Source: Loxodes magnus (Eukaryota > Ciliophora > Karyorelictea > Loxodida > Loxodidae). From it: DNA of 64,000 nucleotides. Where the stretch lies: positions 53,919 through 117,918 of the forward strand of contig CAMPDV010001291.1 of the NCBI GenBank assembly GCA_946699065.1, in the 5' to 3' direction. The position numbers and the translations under genes are program-made. This document shows positions 1-15,000 of the stretch, piece after piece. The notes below the pieces were generated by a model. That model did not search any database. It saw only the letters and a list, made by a program, of their open reading frames with translations, and was not told the DNA's origin. Each line of letters opens with the position of its first letter. The stretch's first letter is position 1.

Positions 1-3000
1 AACACTAGTGTGACCACTCATGGTCTTACAGGTACCTGTCTTGACGTCCCATAGTCTCACCGTCTAATCTCCACTTCCCGATACGATGAACTCTGAATCA
101 CTGGATATAGCCACAGCATATACCAAATTGGTGTGACCACTCATGGTCTTACAGGTACCTGTCTTGACGTCCCATAGTCTCACCGTCTAATCTCCACTTC
201 CCGATACGATGAACTCTGAATCACTGGATATAGCCACAGCATATACCAAATTGGTGTGACCACTCATGGTCTTACAGGTACCTGTCTTGACGTCCCATAG
301 TCTCACCGTCTAATCTCCACTTCCCGATACGATGAACTCTGAATCACTGGATATAGCCACAGCAGATACATAACTAGTGTGACCACTCATGGTCTTACAG
401 GTACCTGTCTTGACGTCCCATAGTCTCACCGTATAATCATGACTTCCCGATACGATGAACTCTGAATCACTGGATATAGCCACAGCATATACCTAATTTG
501 TGTGACCACTCATGGTCTTACAGGTACCTGTCTTGACGTCCCATAGTCTCACCGTATAATCATAACTTCCCGATACGATGAACTCTGAATCACTGGATAT
601 AGCCACAGCAGATACATAACTAGTGTGACCACTCATGGTCTTACAGGTACCTGTCTTGACGTCCCATAGTCTCACCGTATAATCATAACTTCCCGATACG
701 ATGAACTCTGAATCACTGGATATAGCCACAGATCATACACAACTAGTGTGACCACTCATGGTCTTACAGGTACCTGTCTTGACGTCCCATAGTCTCAAAG
801 TCTAATCTCCACTTCCCGATACGATGAACTCTGAATCACTGGATATAGCCACAGCAGATACATAACTAGTGTGACCACTCATGGTCTTACAGGTACCTGT
901 CTTGACGTCCCATAGTCTCACCGTATAATCTCCACTTCCCGATACGATGAACTCTGAATCACTGGATATAGCCTCGGCATTTACATAATGTGTGTGACCA
1001 CTCATGGTCTTACAGGTACCTGTCTTGACGTCCCATAGTCTCACCGTATAATCATAACTTCCCGATACGATGAACTCTGAATCACTGGATATAGCCACAG
1101 ATCATACACAACTAGTGTGACCACTCATGGTCTTACAGGTACCTGTCTTGACGTCCCATAGTCTCAAAGTCTAATCTCCACTTCCCGATACGATGAACTC
1201 TGAATCACTGGATATAGCCACAGCAGATACATAACTAGTGTGACCACTCATGGTCTTACAGGTACCTGTCTTGACGTCCCATAGTCTCACCGTATAATCT
1301 CCACTTCCCGATACGATGAACTCTGAATCACTGGATATAGCCTCGGCATTTACATAACTAGTGTGACCACTCATGGTCTTACAGGTACCTGTCTTGACGT
1401 CCCATAGTCTCACCGTCTAATCTCCACTTCCCGATACGATGAACTCTGAATCACTGGATATAGCCACAGCATATACAACACTAGTGTGACCACTCATGGT
1501 CTTACAGGTACCTGTCTTGACGTCCCATAGTCTCACCGTCTAATCTCCACTTCCCGATACGATGAACTCTGAATCACTGGATATAGCCACAGCATATACC
1601 AAATTGGTGTGACCACTCATGGTCTTACAGGTACCTGTCTTGACGTCCCATAGTCTCACCGTCTAATCTCCACTTCCCGATACGATGAACTCTGAACCAC
1701 TGGATATAGCCACAGCAGATACATGACTAGTGTGACCACTCATGGTCTTACAGGTACCTGTCTTGACGTCCCATAGTCTCACCGTCTAATCATGACTTCC
1801 CGATACGATGAACTCTGAATCACTGGATATAGCCACAGCAGATACAACACTAGTGTGACCACTCATGGTCTTACAGGTACCTGTCTTGACGTCCCATAGT
1901 CTCACCGTCTAATCTCCACTTCCCGATACGATGAACTCTGAATCACTGGATATAGCCACAGCATATACCAAATTGGTGTGACCACTCATGGTCTTACAGG
2001 TACCTGTCTTGACGTCCCATAGTCTCACCGTCTAATCTCCACTTCCCGATACGATGAACTCTGAATCACTGGATATAGCCACAGCATATACCAAATTGGT
2101 GTGACCACTCATGGTCTTACAGGTACCTGTCTTGACGTCCCATAGTCTCACCGTCTAATCTCCACTTCCCGATACGATGAACTCTGAATCACTGGATATA
2201 GCCACAGCAGATACATAACTAGTGTGACCACTCATGGTCTTACAGGTACCTGTCTTGACGTCCCATAGTCTCACCGTATAATCATGACTTCCCGATACGA
2301 TGAACTCTGAATCACTGGATATAGCCACAGCATATACCTAATTTGTGTGACCACTCATGGTCTTACAGGTACCTGTCTTGACGTCCCATAGTCTCACCGT
2401 ATAATCATAACTTCCCGATACGATGAACTCTGAATCACTGGATATAGCCACAGCAGATACATAACTAGTGTGACCACTCATGGTCTTACAGGTACCTGTC
2501 TTGACGTCCCATAGTCTCACCGTATAATCATAACTTCCCGATACGATGAACTCTGAATCACTGGATATAGCCACAGATCATACACAACTAGTGTGACCAC
2601 TCATGGTCTTACAGGTACCTGTCTTGACGTCCCATAGTCTCAAAGTCTAATCTCCACTTCCCGATACGATGAACTCTGAATCACTGGATATAGCCACAGC
2701 AGATACATAACTAGTGTGACCACTCATGGTCTTACAGGTACCTGTCTTGACGTCCCATAGTCTCACCGTATAATCTCCACTTCCCGATACGATGAACTCT
2801 GAATCACTGGATATAGCCACAGCAGATACATAACTAGTGTGACCACTCATGGTCTTACAGGTACCTGTCTTGACGTCCCATAGTCTCACCGTATAATCAT
2901 AACTTCCCGATACGATGAACTCTGAATCACTGGATATAGCCACAGCAGATACATGATGAGTGTGACCACTCATGGTCTTACAGGTACCTGTCTTGACGTC

Positions 3001-6000
3001 CCATAGTCTCACCGTCTAATCATAACTTCCCGATACGATGAACTCTGAATCACTGGATATAGCCACAGCAGATACATGATGAGTGTGACCACTCATGGTC
3101 TTACAGGTACCTGTCTTGACGTCCCATAGTCTCACCGTCTAATCTCCACTTCCCGATACGATGAACTCTGAATCACTGGATATAGCCACAGCAGATACAT
3201 AACTAGTGTGACCACTCATGGTCTTACAGGTACCTGTCTTGACGTCCCATAGTCTCACCGTATAATCATAACTTCCCGATACGATGAACTCTGAATCACT
3301 GGATATAGCCACAGCATATACCTAATTTGTGTGACCACTCATGGTCTTACAGGTACCTGTCTTGACGTCCCATAGTCTCACCGTATAATCATAACTTCCC
3401 GATACGATGAACTCTGAATCACTGGATATAGCCACAGCAGATACATAACTAGTGTGACCACTCATGGTCTTACAGGTACCTGTCTTGACGTCCCATAGTC
3501 TCACCGTCTAATCTCCACTTCCCGATACGATGAACTCTGAATCACTGGATATAGCCACAGCATATACATAACTAGTGTGACCACTCATGGTCTTACAGGT
3601 ACCTGTCTTGACGTCCCATAGTCTCACCGTCTAATCATGACTTCCCGATACGATGAACTCTGAATCACTGGATATAGCCACAGCATATACAACACTAGTG
3701 TGACCACTCATGGTCTTACAGGTACCTGTCTTGACGTCCCATAGTCTCACCGTCTAATCATGACTTCCCGATACGATGAACTCTGAATCACTGGATATAG
3801 CCACAGCATATACAGAACTAGTGTGACCACTCATGGTCTTACAGGTACCTGTCTTGACGTCCCATAGTCTCACCGTCTAATCATGACTTCCCGATACGAT
3901 GAACTCTGAATCACTGGATATAGCCACAGCATATACAGAACTAGTGTGACCACTCATGGTCTTACAGGTACCTGTCTTGACGTCCCATAGTCTCAAAGTC
4001 TAATCTCCACTTCCCGATACGATGAACTCTGAATCACTGGATATAGCCACAGCAGATACATAACTAGTGTGACCACTCATGGTCTTACAGGTACCTGTCT
4101 TGACGTCCCATAGTCTCACCGTCTAATCATGACTTCCCGATACGATGAACTCTGAATCACTGGATATAGCCACAGATCATACATAACTAGTGTGACCACT
4201 CATGGTCTTACAGGTACCTGTCTTGACGTACCATAGTCTCACCGTCTAATCTCCACTTCCCGATACGATGAACTCTGAATCACTGGATATAGCCACAGCA
4301 GATACATGATGAGTGTGACCACTCATGGTCTTACAGGTACCTGTCTTGACGTCCCATAGTCTCACCGTATAATCATAACTTCCCGATACGATGAACTCTG
4401 AATCACTGGATATAGCCACAGCATATACCAAATTGGTGTGACCACTCATGGTCTTACAGGTACCTGTCTTGACGTCCCATAGTCTCACCGTCTAATCATG
4501 ACTTCCCGATACGATGAACTCTGAATCACTGGATATAGCCACAGATCATACACAACTAGTGTGACCACTCATGGTCTTACAGGTACCTGTCTTGACGTCC
4601 CATAGTCTCACCGTATAATCTACACTTCCCGATACGATGAACTCTGAATCACTGGATATAGCCACAGCATATACCAAATTGGTGTGACCACTCATGGTCT
4701 TACAGGTACCTGTCTTGACGTCCCATAGTCTCACCGTCTAATCATGACTTCCCGATACGATGAACTCTGAATCACTGGATATAGCCACAGCATATACAAC
4801 ACTAGTGTGACCACTCATGGTCTTACAGGTACCTGTCTTGACGTCCCATAGTCTCACCGTATAATCATAACTTCCCGATACGATGAACTCTGAATCACTG
4901 GATATAGCCACAGATCATACATAACTAGTGTGACCACTCATGGTCTTACAGGTACCTGTCTTGACGTCCCATAGTCTCACCGTCTAATCATGACTTCCCG
5001 ATACGATGAACTCTGAATCACTGGATATAGCCACAGCAGATACATGATGAGTGTGACCACTCATGGTCTTACAGGTACCTGTCTTGACGTCCCATAGTCT
5101 CACCGTATAATCATAACTTCCCGATACGATGAACTCTGAATCACTGGATATAGCCACAGCAGATACATGATGAGTGTGACCACTCATGGTCTTACAGGTA
5201 CCTGTCTTGACGTCCCATAGTCTCACCGTCTAATCTCCACTTCCCGATACGATGAACTCTGAATCACTGGATATAGCCACAGATCATACACAACTAGTGT
5301 GACCACTCATGGTCTTACAGGTACCTGTCTTGACGTCCCATAGTCTCACCGTATAATCTACACTTCCCGATACGATGAACTCTGAATCACTGGATATAGC
5401 CACAGCAGATACCTAATTTGTGTGACCACTCATGGTCTTACAGGTACCTGTCTTGACGTCCCATAGTCTCACCGTTTTATCTGCCCTTCCCGATACGATG
5501 AACTCTGAATCACTGGATATAGCCACAGCATATACCTAATTTGTGTGACCACTCATGGTCTTACAGGTACCTGTCTTGACGTCCCATAGTCTCACCGTCT
5601 AATCATGACTTCCCGATACGATGAACTCTGAATCACTGGATATAGCCACAGCATATACATAACTAGTGTGACCACTCATGGTCTTACAGGTACCTGTCTT
5701 GACGTCCCATAGTCTCACCGTTTTATCTGCCCTTCCCGATACGATGAACTCTGAATCACTGGATATAGCCACAGCAGATACATAACTAGTGTGACCACTC
5801 ATGGTCTTACAGGTACCTGTCTTGACGTCCCATAGTCTCACCGTCTAATCTCCACTTCCCGATACGATGAACTCTGAATCACTGGATATAGCCACAGCAG
5901 ATACATGATGAGTGTGACCACTCATGGTCTTACAGGTACCTGTCTTGACGTCCCATAGTCTCACCGTATAATCATAACTTCCCGATACGATGAACTCTGA

Positions 6001-9000
6001 ATCACTGGATATAGCCACAGCATATACCAAATTGGTGTGACCACTCATGGTCTTACAGGTACCTGTCTTGACGTCCCATAGTCTCACCGTCTAATCATGA
6101 CTTCCCGATACGATGAACTCTGAATCACTGGATATAGCCACAGCAGATACCTAATTTGTGTGACCACTCATGGTCTTACAGGTACCTGTCTTGACGTCCC
6201 ATAGTCTCACCGTCTAATCTCCACTTCCCGATACGATGAACTCTGAATCACTGGATATAGCCACAGCATATACAACACTAGTGTGACCACTCATGGTCTT
6301 ACAGGTACCTGTCTTGACGTCCCATAGTCTCACCGTATAATCATAACTTCCCGATACGATGAACTCTGAATCACTGGATATAGCCACAGATCATACACAA
6401 CTAGTGTGACCGTTCATGGTCTTACAGGTACCTGTCTTGACGTCCCATAGTCTCACCGTATAATCATAACTTCCCGATACGATGAACTCTGAATCACTGG
6501 ATATAGCCACAGCAGATACATAACTAGTGTGACCACTCATGGTCTTACAGGTACCTGTCTTGACGTCCCATAGTCTCACCGTATAATCATAACTTCCCGA
6601 TACGATGAACTCTGAATCACTGGATATAGCCACAGATCATACACAACTAGTGTGACCACTCATGGTCTTACAGGTACCTGTCTTGACGTCCCATAGTCTC
6701 AAAGTCTAATCTCCACTTCCCGATACGATGAACTCTGAATCACTGGATATAGCCACAGCAGATACATAACTAGTGTGACCACTCATGGTCTTACAGGTAC
6801 CTGTCTTGACGTCCCATAGTCTCACCGTCTAATCATGACTTCCCGATACGATGAACTCTGAATCACTGGATATAGCCACAGATCATACATAACTAGTGTG
6901 ACCACTCATGGTCTTACAGGTACCTGTCTTGACGTCCCATAGTCTCACCGTCTAATCTCCACTTCCCGATACGATGAACTCTGAATCACTGGATATAGCC
7001 ACAGCAGATACATGATGAGTGTGACCACTCATGGTCTTACAGGTACCTGTCTTGACGTCCCATAGTCTCACCGTATAATCATAACTTCCCGATACGATGA
7101 ACTCTGAATCACTGGATATAGCCACAGCATATACCAAATTGGTGTGACCACTCATGGTCTTACAGGTACCTGTCTTGACGTCCCATAGTCTCACCGTCTA
7201 ATCATGACTTCCCGATACGATGAACTCTGAATCACTGGATATAGCCACAGATCATACACAACTAGTGTGACCACTCATGGTCTTACAGGTACCTGTCTTG
7301 ACGTCCCATAGTCTCACCGTATAATCTACACTTCCCGATACGATGAACTCTGAATCACTGGATATAGCCACAGCATATACCAAATTGGTGTGACCACTCA
7401 TGGTCTTACAGGTACCTGTCTTGACGTCCCATAGTCTCACCGTCTAATCATGACTTCCCGATACGATGAACTCTGAATCACTGGATATAGCCACAGCATA
7501 TACAACACTAGTGTGACCACTCATGGTCTTACAGGTACCTGTCTTGACGTCCCATAGTCTCACCGTATAATCATAACTTCCCGATACGATGAACTCTGAA
7601 TCACTGGATATAGCCACAGATCATACATAACTAGTGTGACCACTCATGGTCTTACAGGTACCTGTCTTGACGTCCCATAGTCTCACCGTCTAATCATGAC
7701 TTCCCGATACGATGAACTCTGAATCACTGGATATAGCCACAGCAGATACATGATGAGTGTGACCACTCATGGTCTTACAGGTACCTGTCTTGACGTCCCA
7801 TAGTCTCACCGTATAATCATAACTTCCCGATACGATGAACTCTGAATCACTGGATATAGCCACAGCAGATACATGATGAGTGTGACCACTCATGGTCTTA
7901 CAGGTACCTGTCTTGACGTCCCATAGTCTCACCGTCTAATCTCCACTTCCCGATACGATGAACTCTGAATCACTGGATATAGCCACAGATCATACACAAC
8001 TAGTGTGACCACTCATGGTCTTACAGGTACCTGTCTTGACGTCCCATAGTCTCACCGTATAATCATAACTTCCCGATACGATGAACTCTGAATCACTGGA
8101 TATAGCCACAGCAGATACCTAATTTGTGTGACCACTCATGGTCTTACAGGTACCTGTCTTGACGTCCCATAGTCTCACCGTTTTATCTGCCCTTCCCGAT
8201 ACGATGAACTCTGAATCACTGGATATAGCCACAGCATATACCTAATTTGTGTGACCACTCATGGTCTTACAGGTACCTGTCTTGACGTCCCATAGTCTCA
8301 CCGTCTAATCATGACTTCCCGATACGATGAACTCTGAATCACTGGATATAGCCACAGCATATACATAACTAGTGTGACCACTCATGGTCTTACAGGTACC
8401 TGTCTTGACGTCCCATAGTCTCACCGTCTAATCATGACTTCCCGATACGATGAACTCTGAATCACTGGATATAGCCACAGATCATACACAACTAGTGTGA
8501 CCACTCATGGTCTTACAGGTACCTGTCTTGACGTCCCATAGTCTCACCGTCTAATCTCCACTTCCCGATACGATGAACTCTGAATCACTGGATATAGCCA
8601 CAGCAGATACATAACTAGTGTGACCACTCATGGTCTTACAGGTACCTGTCTTGACGTCCCATAGTCTCACCGTCTAATCTCCACTTCCCGATACGATGAA
8701 CTCTGAATCACTGGATATAGCCACAGCAGATACATGATGAGTGTGACCACTCATGGTCTTACAGGTACCTGTCTTGACGTCCCATAGTCTCACCGTCTAA
8801 TCATGACTTCCCGATACGATGAACTCTGAATCACTGGATATAGCCACAGCATATACAACACTAGTGTGACCACTCATGGTCTTACAGGTACCTGTCTTGA
8901 CGTCCCATAGTCTCACCGTCTAATCTCCACTTCCCGATACGATGAACTCTGAATCACTGGATATAGCCACAGCATATACAACACTAGTGTGACCACTCAT

Positions 9001-12000
9001 GGTCTTACAGGTACCTGTCTTGACGTCCCATAGTCTCACCGTATAATCATAACTTCCCGATACGATGAACTCTGAATCACTGGATATAGCCACAGATCAT
9101 ACACAACTAGTGTGACCGTTCATGGTCTTACAGGTACCTGTCTTGACGTCCCATAGTCTCACCGTTTTATCTGCCCTTCCCGATACGATGAACTCTGAAT
9201 CACTGGATATAGCCACAGCAGATACATGACTAGTGTGACCACTCATGGTCTTACAGGTACCTGTCTTGACGTCCCATAGTCTCACCGTCTAATCTCCACT
9301 TCCCGATACGATGAACTCTGAATCACTGGATATAGCCACAGATCATACACAACTAGTGTGACCACTCATGGTCTTACAGGTACCTGTCTTGACGTCCCAT
9401 AGTCTCACCGTATAATCATGACTTCCCGATACGATGAACTCTGAATCACTGGATATAGCCACAGCATATACCTAATTTGTGTGACCACTCATGGTCTTAC
9501 AGGTACCTGTCTTGACGTCCCATAGTCTCACCGTATAATCTCCACTTCCCGATACGATGAACTCTGAATCACTGGATATAGCCACAGCATATACCTAATT
9601 TGTGTGACCACTCATGGTCTTACAGGTACCTGTCTTGACGTCCCATAGTCTCACCGTCTAATCTCCACTTCCCGATACGATGAACTCTGAATCACTGGAT
9701 ATAGCCACAGCATATACAACACTAGTGTGACCACTCATGGTCTTACAGGTACCTGTCTTGACGTCCCATAGTCTCACCGTCTAATCATGACTTCCCGATA
9801 CGATGAACTCTGAATCACTGGATATAGCCACAGCATATACAACACTAGTGTGACCACTCATGGTCTTACAGGTACCTGTCTTGACGTCCCATAGTCTCAC
9901 CGTATTATCATAACTTCCCGATACGATGAACTCTGAACCACTGGATATAGCCACAGCAGATACACAACTAGTGTGACCACTCATGGTCTTACAGGTACCT
10001 GTCTTGACGTCCCATAGTCTCACCGTCTAATCATAACTTCCCGATACGATGAACTCTGAATCACTGGATATAGCCACAGCATATACATAACTAGTGTGAC
10101 CACTCATGGTCTTACAGGTACCTGTCTTGACGTCCCATAGTCTCACCGTTTTATCATGACTTCCCGATACGATGAACTCTGAATCACTGGATATAGCCAC
10201 AGCATATACAACACTAGTGTGACCACTCATGGTCTTACAGGTACCTGTCTTGACGTCCCATAGTCTCACCGTCTAATCATGACTTCCCGATACGATGAAC
10301 TCTGAATCACTGGATATAGCCACAGCATATACAACACTAGTGTGACCACTCATGGTCTTACAGGTACCTGTCTTGACGTCCCATAGTCTCACCGTCTAAT
10401 CATGACTTCCCGATACGATGAACTCTGAATCACTGGATATAGCCACAGCATATACCAAATTGGTGTGACCACTCATGGTCTTACAGGTACCTGTCTTGAC
10501 GTCCCATAGTCTCACCGTCTAATCATGACTTCCCGATACGATGAACTCTGAATCACTGGATATAGCCACAGCATATACAACACTAGTGTGACCACTCATG
10601 GTCTTACAGGTACCTGTCTTGACGTCCCATAGTCTCACCGTATAATCATAACTTCCCGATACGATGAACTCTGAATCACTGGATATAGCCACAGCAGATA
10701 CATAACTAGTGTGACCACTCATGGTCTTACAGGTACCTGTCTTGACGTCCCATAGTCTCACCGTATTATCATAACTTCCCGATACGATGAACTCTGAATC
10801 ACTGGATATAGCCACAGCATATACCAAATTGGTGTGACCACTCATGGTCTTACAGGTACCTGTCTTGACGTCCCATAGTCTCACCGTATTATCATAACTT
10901 CCCGATACGATGAACTCTGAATCACTGGATATAGCCACAGCATATACCTAATTTGTGTGACCACTCATGGTCTTACAGGTACCTGTCTTGACGTCCCATA
11001 GTCTCACCGTTTTATCTGCCCTTCCCGATACGATGAACTCTGAATCACTGGATATAGCCACAGCATATACATAACTAGTGTGACCACTCATGGTCTTACA
11101 GGTACCTGTCTTGACGTCCCATAGTCTCACCGTATAATCATAACTTCCCGATACGATGAACTCTGAATCACTGGATATAGCCACAGCATATACCTAATTT
11201 GTGTGACCACTCATGGTCTTACAGGTACCTGTCTTGACGTCCCATAGTCTCACCGTCTAATCATAACTTCCCGATACGATGAACTCTGAATCACTGGATA
11301 TAGCCACAGCAGATACCTAATTTGTGTGACCACTCATGGTCTTACAGGTACCTGTCTTGACGTCCCATAGTCTCACCGTATAATCATGACTTCCCGATAC
11401 GATGAACTCTGAATCACTGGATATAGCCACAGCATATACCAAATTGGTGTGACCACTCATGGTCTTACAGGTACCTGTCTTGACGTCCCATAGTCTCACC
11501 GTATAATCATAACTTCCCGATACGATGAACTCTGAATCACTGGATATAGCCACAGCATATACATAACTAGTGTGACCACTCATGGTCTTACAGGTACCTG
11601 TCTTGACGTCCCATAGTCTCACCGTCTAATCATGACTTCCCGATACGATGAACTCTGAATCACTGGATATAGCCACAGCATATACATAACTAGTGTGACC
11701 ACTCATGGTCTTACAGGTACCTGTCTTGACGTCCCATAGTCTCACCGTCTAATCATGACTTCCCGATACGATGAACTCTGAATCACTGGATATAGCCACA
11801 GCATATACAACACTAGTGTGACCACTCATGGTCTTACAGGTACCTGTCTTGACGTCCCATAGTCTCACCGTCTAATCATGACTTCCCGATACGATGAACT
11901 CTGAATCACTGGATATAGCCACAGCATATACAGAACTAGTGTGACCACTCATGGTCTTACAGGTACCTGTCTTGACGTCCCATAGTCTCACCGTCTAATC

Positions 12001-15000
12001 ATGACTTCCCGATACGATGAACTCTGAATCACTGGATATAGCCACAGCATATACAGAACTAGTGTGAACACTCATGGTCTTACAGGTACCTGTCTTGACG
12101 TCCCATAGTCTCACCGTCTAATCATGACTTCCCGATACGATGAACTCTGAATCACTGGATATAGCCACAGCATATACAGAACTAGTGTGACCACTCATGG
12201 TCTTACAGGTACCTGTCTTGACGTCCCATAGTCTCACCGTCTAATCATGACTTCCCGATACGATGAACTCTGAATCACTGGATATAGCCACAGCATATAC
12301 AGAACTAGTGTGACCACTCATGGTCTTACAGGTACCTGTCTTGACGTCCCATAGTCTCACCGTCTAATCATGACTTCCCGATACGATGAACTCTGAATCA
12401 CTGGATATAGCCACAGCATATACAACACTAGTGTGACCACTCATGGTCTTACAGGTACCTGTCTTGACGTCCCATAGTCTCACCGTCTAATCATGACTTC
12501 CTGATACGATGAACTCTGAATCACTGGATATAGCCACAGCATATACAACACTAGTGTGACCACTCATGGTCTTACAGGTACCTTTCTTGACGTCCCATAG
12601 TCTCACCGTCTAATCATGACTTCCCGATACGATGAACTCAGAATCACTGGATATAGCCACAGCATATACAACACTAGTGTGACCACTCATGGTCTTACAG
12701 GTACCTGTCTTGACGTCCCATAGTCTCACCGTCTAATCTCCACTTCCCGATACGATGAACTCTGAATCACTGGATATAGCCACAGCAGATACATGATGAG
12801 TGTGACCACTCATGGTCTTACAGGTACCTGTCTTGACGTCCCATAGTCTCACCGTATAATCATGACTTCCCGATACGATGAACTCTGAATCACTGGATAT
12901 AGCCACAGCATATACCAAATTGGTGTGACCACTCATGGTCTTACAGGTACCTGTCTTGACGTCCCATAGTCTCACCGTATTATCATAACTTCCCGATACG
13001 ATGAACTCTGAATCACTGGATATAGCCACAGCAGATACAACACTAGTGTGACCACTCATGGTCTTACAGGTACCTGTCTTGACGTCCCATAGTCTCACCG
13101 TCTAATCTCCACTTCCCGATACGATGAACTCTGAATCACTGGATATAGCCACAGCATATACATAACTAGTGTGACCACTCATGGTCTTACAGGTACCTGT
13201 CTTGACGTCCCATAGTCTCACCGTATAATCATAACTTCCCGATACGATGAACTCTGAATCACTGGATATAGCCACAGATCATACACAACTAGTGTGACCA
13301 CTCATGGTCTTACAGGTACCTGTCTTGACGTCCCATAGTCTCAAAGTCTAATCTCCACTTCCCGATACGATGAACTCTGAATCACTGGATATAGCCACAG
13401 ATCATACATAACTAGTGTGACCACTCATGGTCTTACAGGTACCTGTCTTGACGTCCCATAGTCTCACCGTCTAATCATGACTTCCCGATACGATGAACTC
13501 TGAATCACTGGATATAGCCACAGCATATACAACACTAGTGTGACCACTCATGGTCTTACAGGTACCTGTCTTGACGTCCCATAGTCTCACCGTATAATCA
13601 TGACTTCCCGATACGATGAACTCTGAATCACTGGATATAGCCACAGCATATACATAACTAGTGTGACCACTCATGGTCTTACAGGTACCTGTCTTGACGT
13701 CCCATAGTCTCACCGTCTAATCATGACTTCCCGATACGATGAACTCTGAATCACTGGATATAGCCACAGCATATACAACACTAGTGTGACCACTCATGGT
13801 CTTACAGGTACCTGTCTTGACGTCCCATAGTCTCACCGTCTAATCATGACTTCCCGATACGATGAACTCTGAATCACTGGATATAGCCACAGCATATACA
13901 TAACTAGTGTGACCACTCATGGTCTTACAGGTACCTGTCTTGACGTCCCATAGTCTCACCGTCTAATCATGACTTCCCGATACGATGAACTCTGAATCAC
14001 TGGATATAGCCACAGCATATACAACACTAGTGTGACCACTCATGGTCTTACAGGTACCTGTCTTGACGTCCCATAGTCTCACCGTATAATCATGACTTCC
14101 CGATACGATGAACTCTGAATCACTGGATATAGCCACAGCATATACATAACTAGTGTGACCACTCATGGTCTTACAGGTACCTGTCTTGACGTCCCATAGT
14201 CTCACCGTCTAATCATGACTTCCCGATACGATGAACTCTGAATCACTGGATATAGCCACAGCATATACAACACTAGTGTGACCACTCATGGTCTTACAGG
14301 TACCTGTCTTGACGTCCCATAGTCTCACCGTCTAATCATGACTTCCCGATACGATGAACTCTGAATCACTGGATATAGCCACAGCATATACATAACTAGT
14401 GTGACCACTCATGGTCTTACAGGTACCTGTCTTGACGTCCCATAGTCTCACCGTCTAATCATGACTTCCCGATACGATGAACTCTGAATCACTGGATATA
14501 GCCACAGCATATACAACACTAGTGTGACCACTCATGGTCTTACAGGTACCTGTCTTGACGTCCCATAGTCTCACCGTCTAATCATGACTTCCCGATACGA
14601 TGAACTCTGAATCACTGGATATAGCCACAGCATATACAGAACTAGTGTGACCACTCATGGTCTTACAGGTACCTGTCTTGACGTCCCATAGTCTCACCGT
14701 CTAATCATGACTTCCCGATACGATGAACTCTGAATCACTGGATATAGCCACAGCATATACAGAACTAGTGTGACCACTCATGGTCTTACAGGTACCTGTC
14801 TTGACGTCCCATAGTCTCACCGTCTAATCATGACTTCCCGATACGATGAACTCTGAATCACTGGATATAGCCACAGCATATACAGAACTAGTGTGACCAC
14901 TCATGGTCTTACAGGTACCTGTCTTGACGTCCCATAGTCTCACCGTCTAATCATGACTTCCCGATACGATGAACTCTGAATCACTGGATATAGCCACAGC

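Larger units (their letters stand above)
1..973 (-). repeat. Higher-order block A, copy 1 (15-unit spacing)
   Basis: This block matches 1,846-2,818 with an offset of exactly 1,845 bp (15 x 123), following the same order of variant units. The match is lost at 974/2,819, where copy 1 enters a unit with the rare Asn6-Ala7-Glu8 sequence (plus strand GCCTCGGCATTTAC). It may start before the window. Confidence 0.85.
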
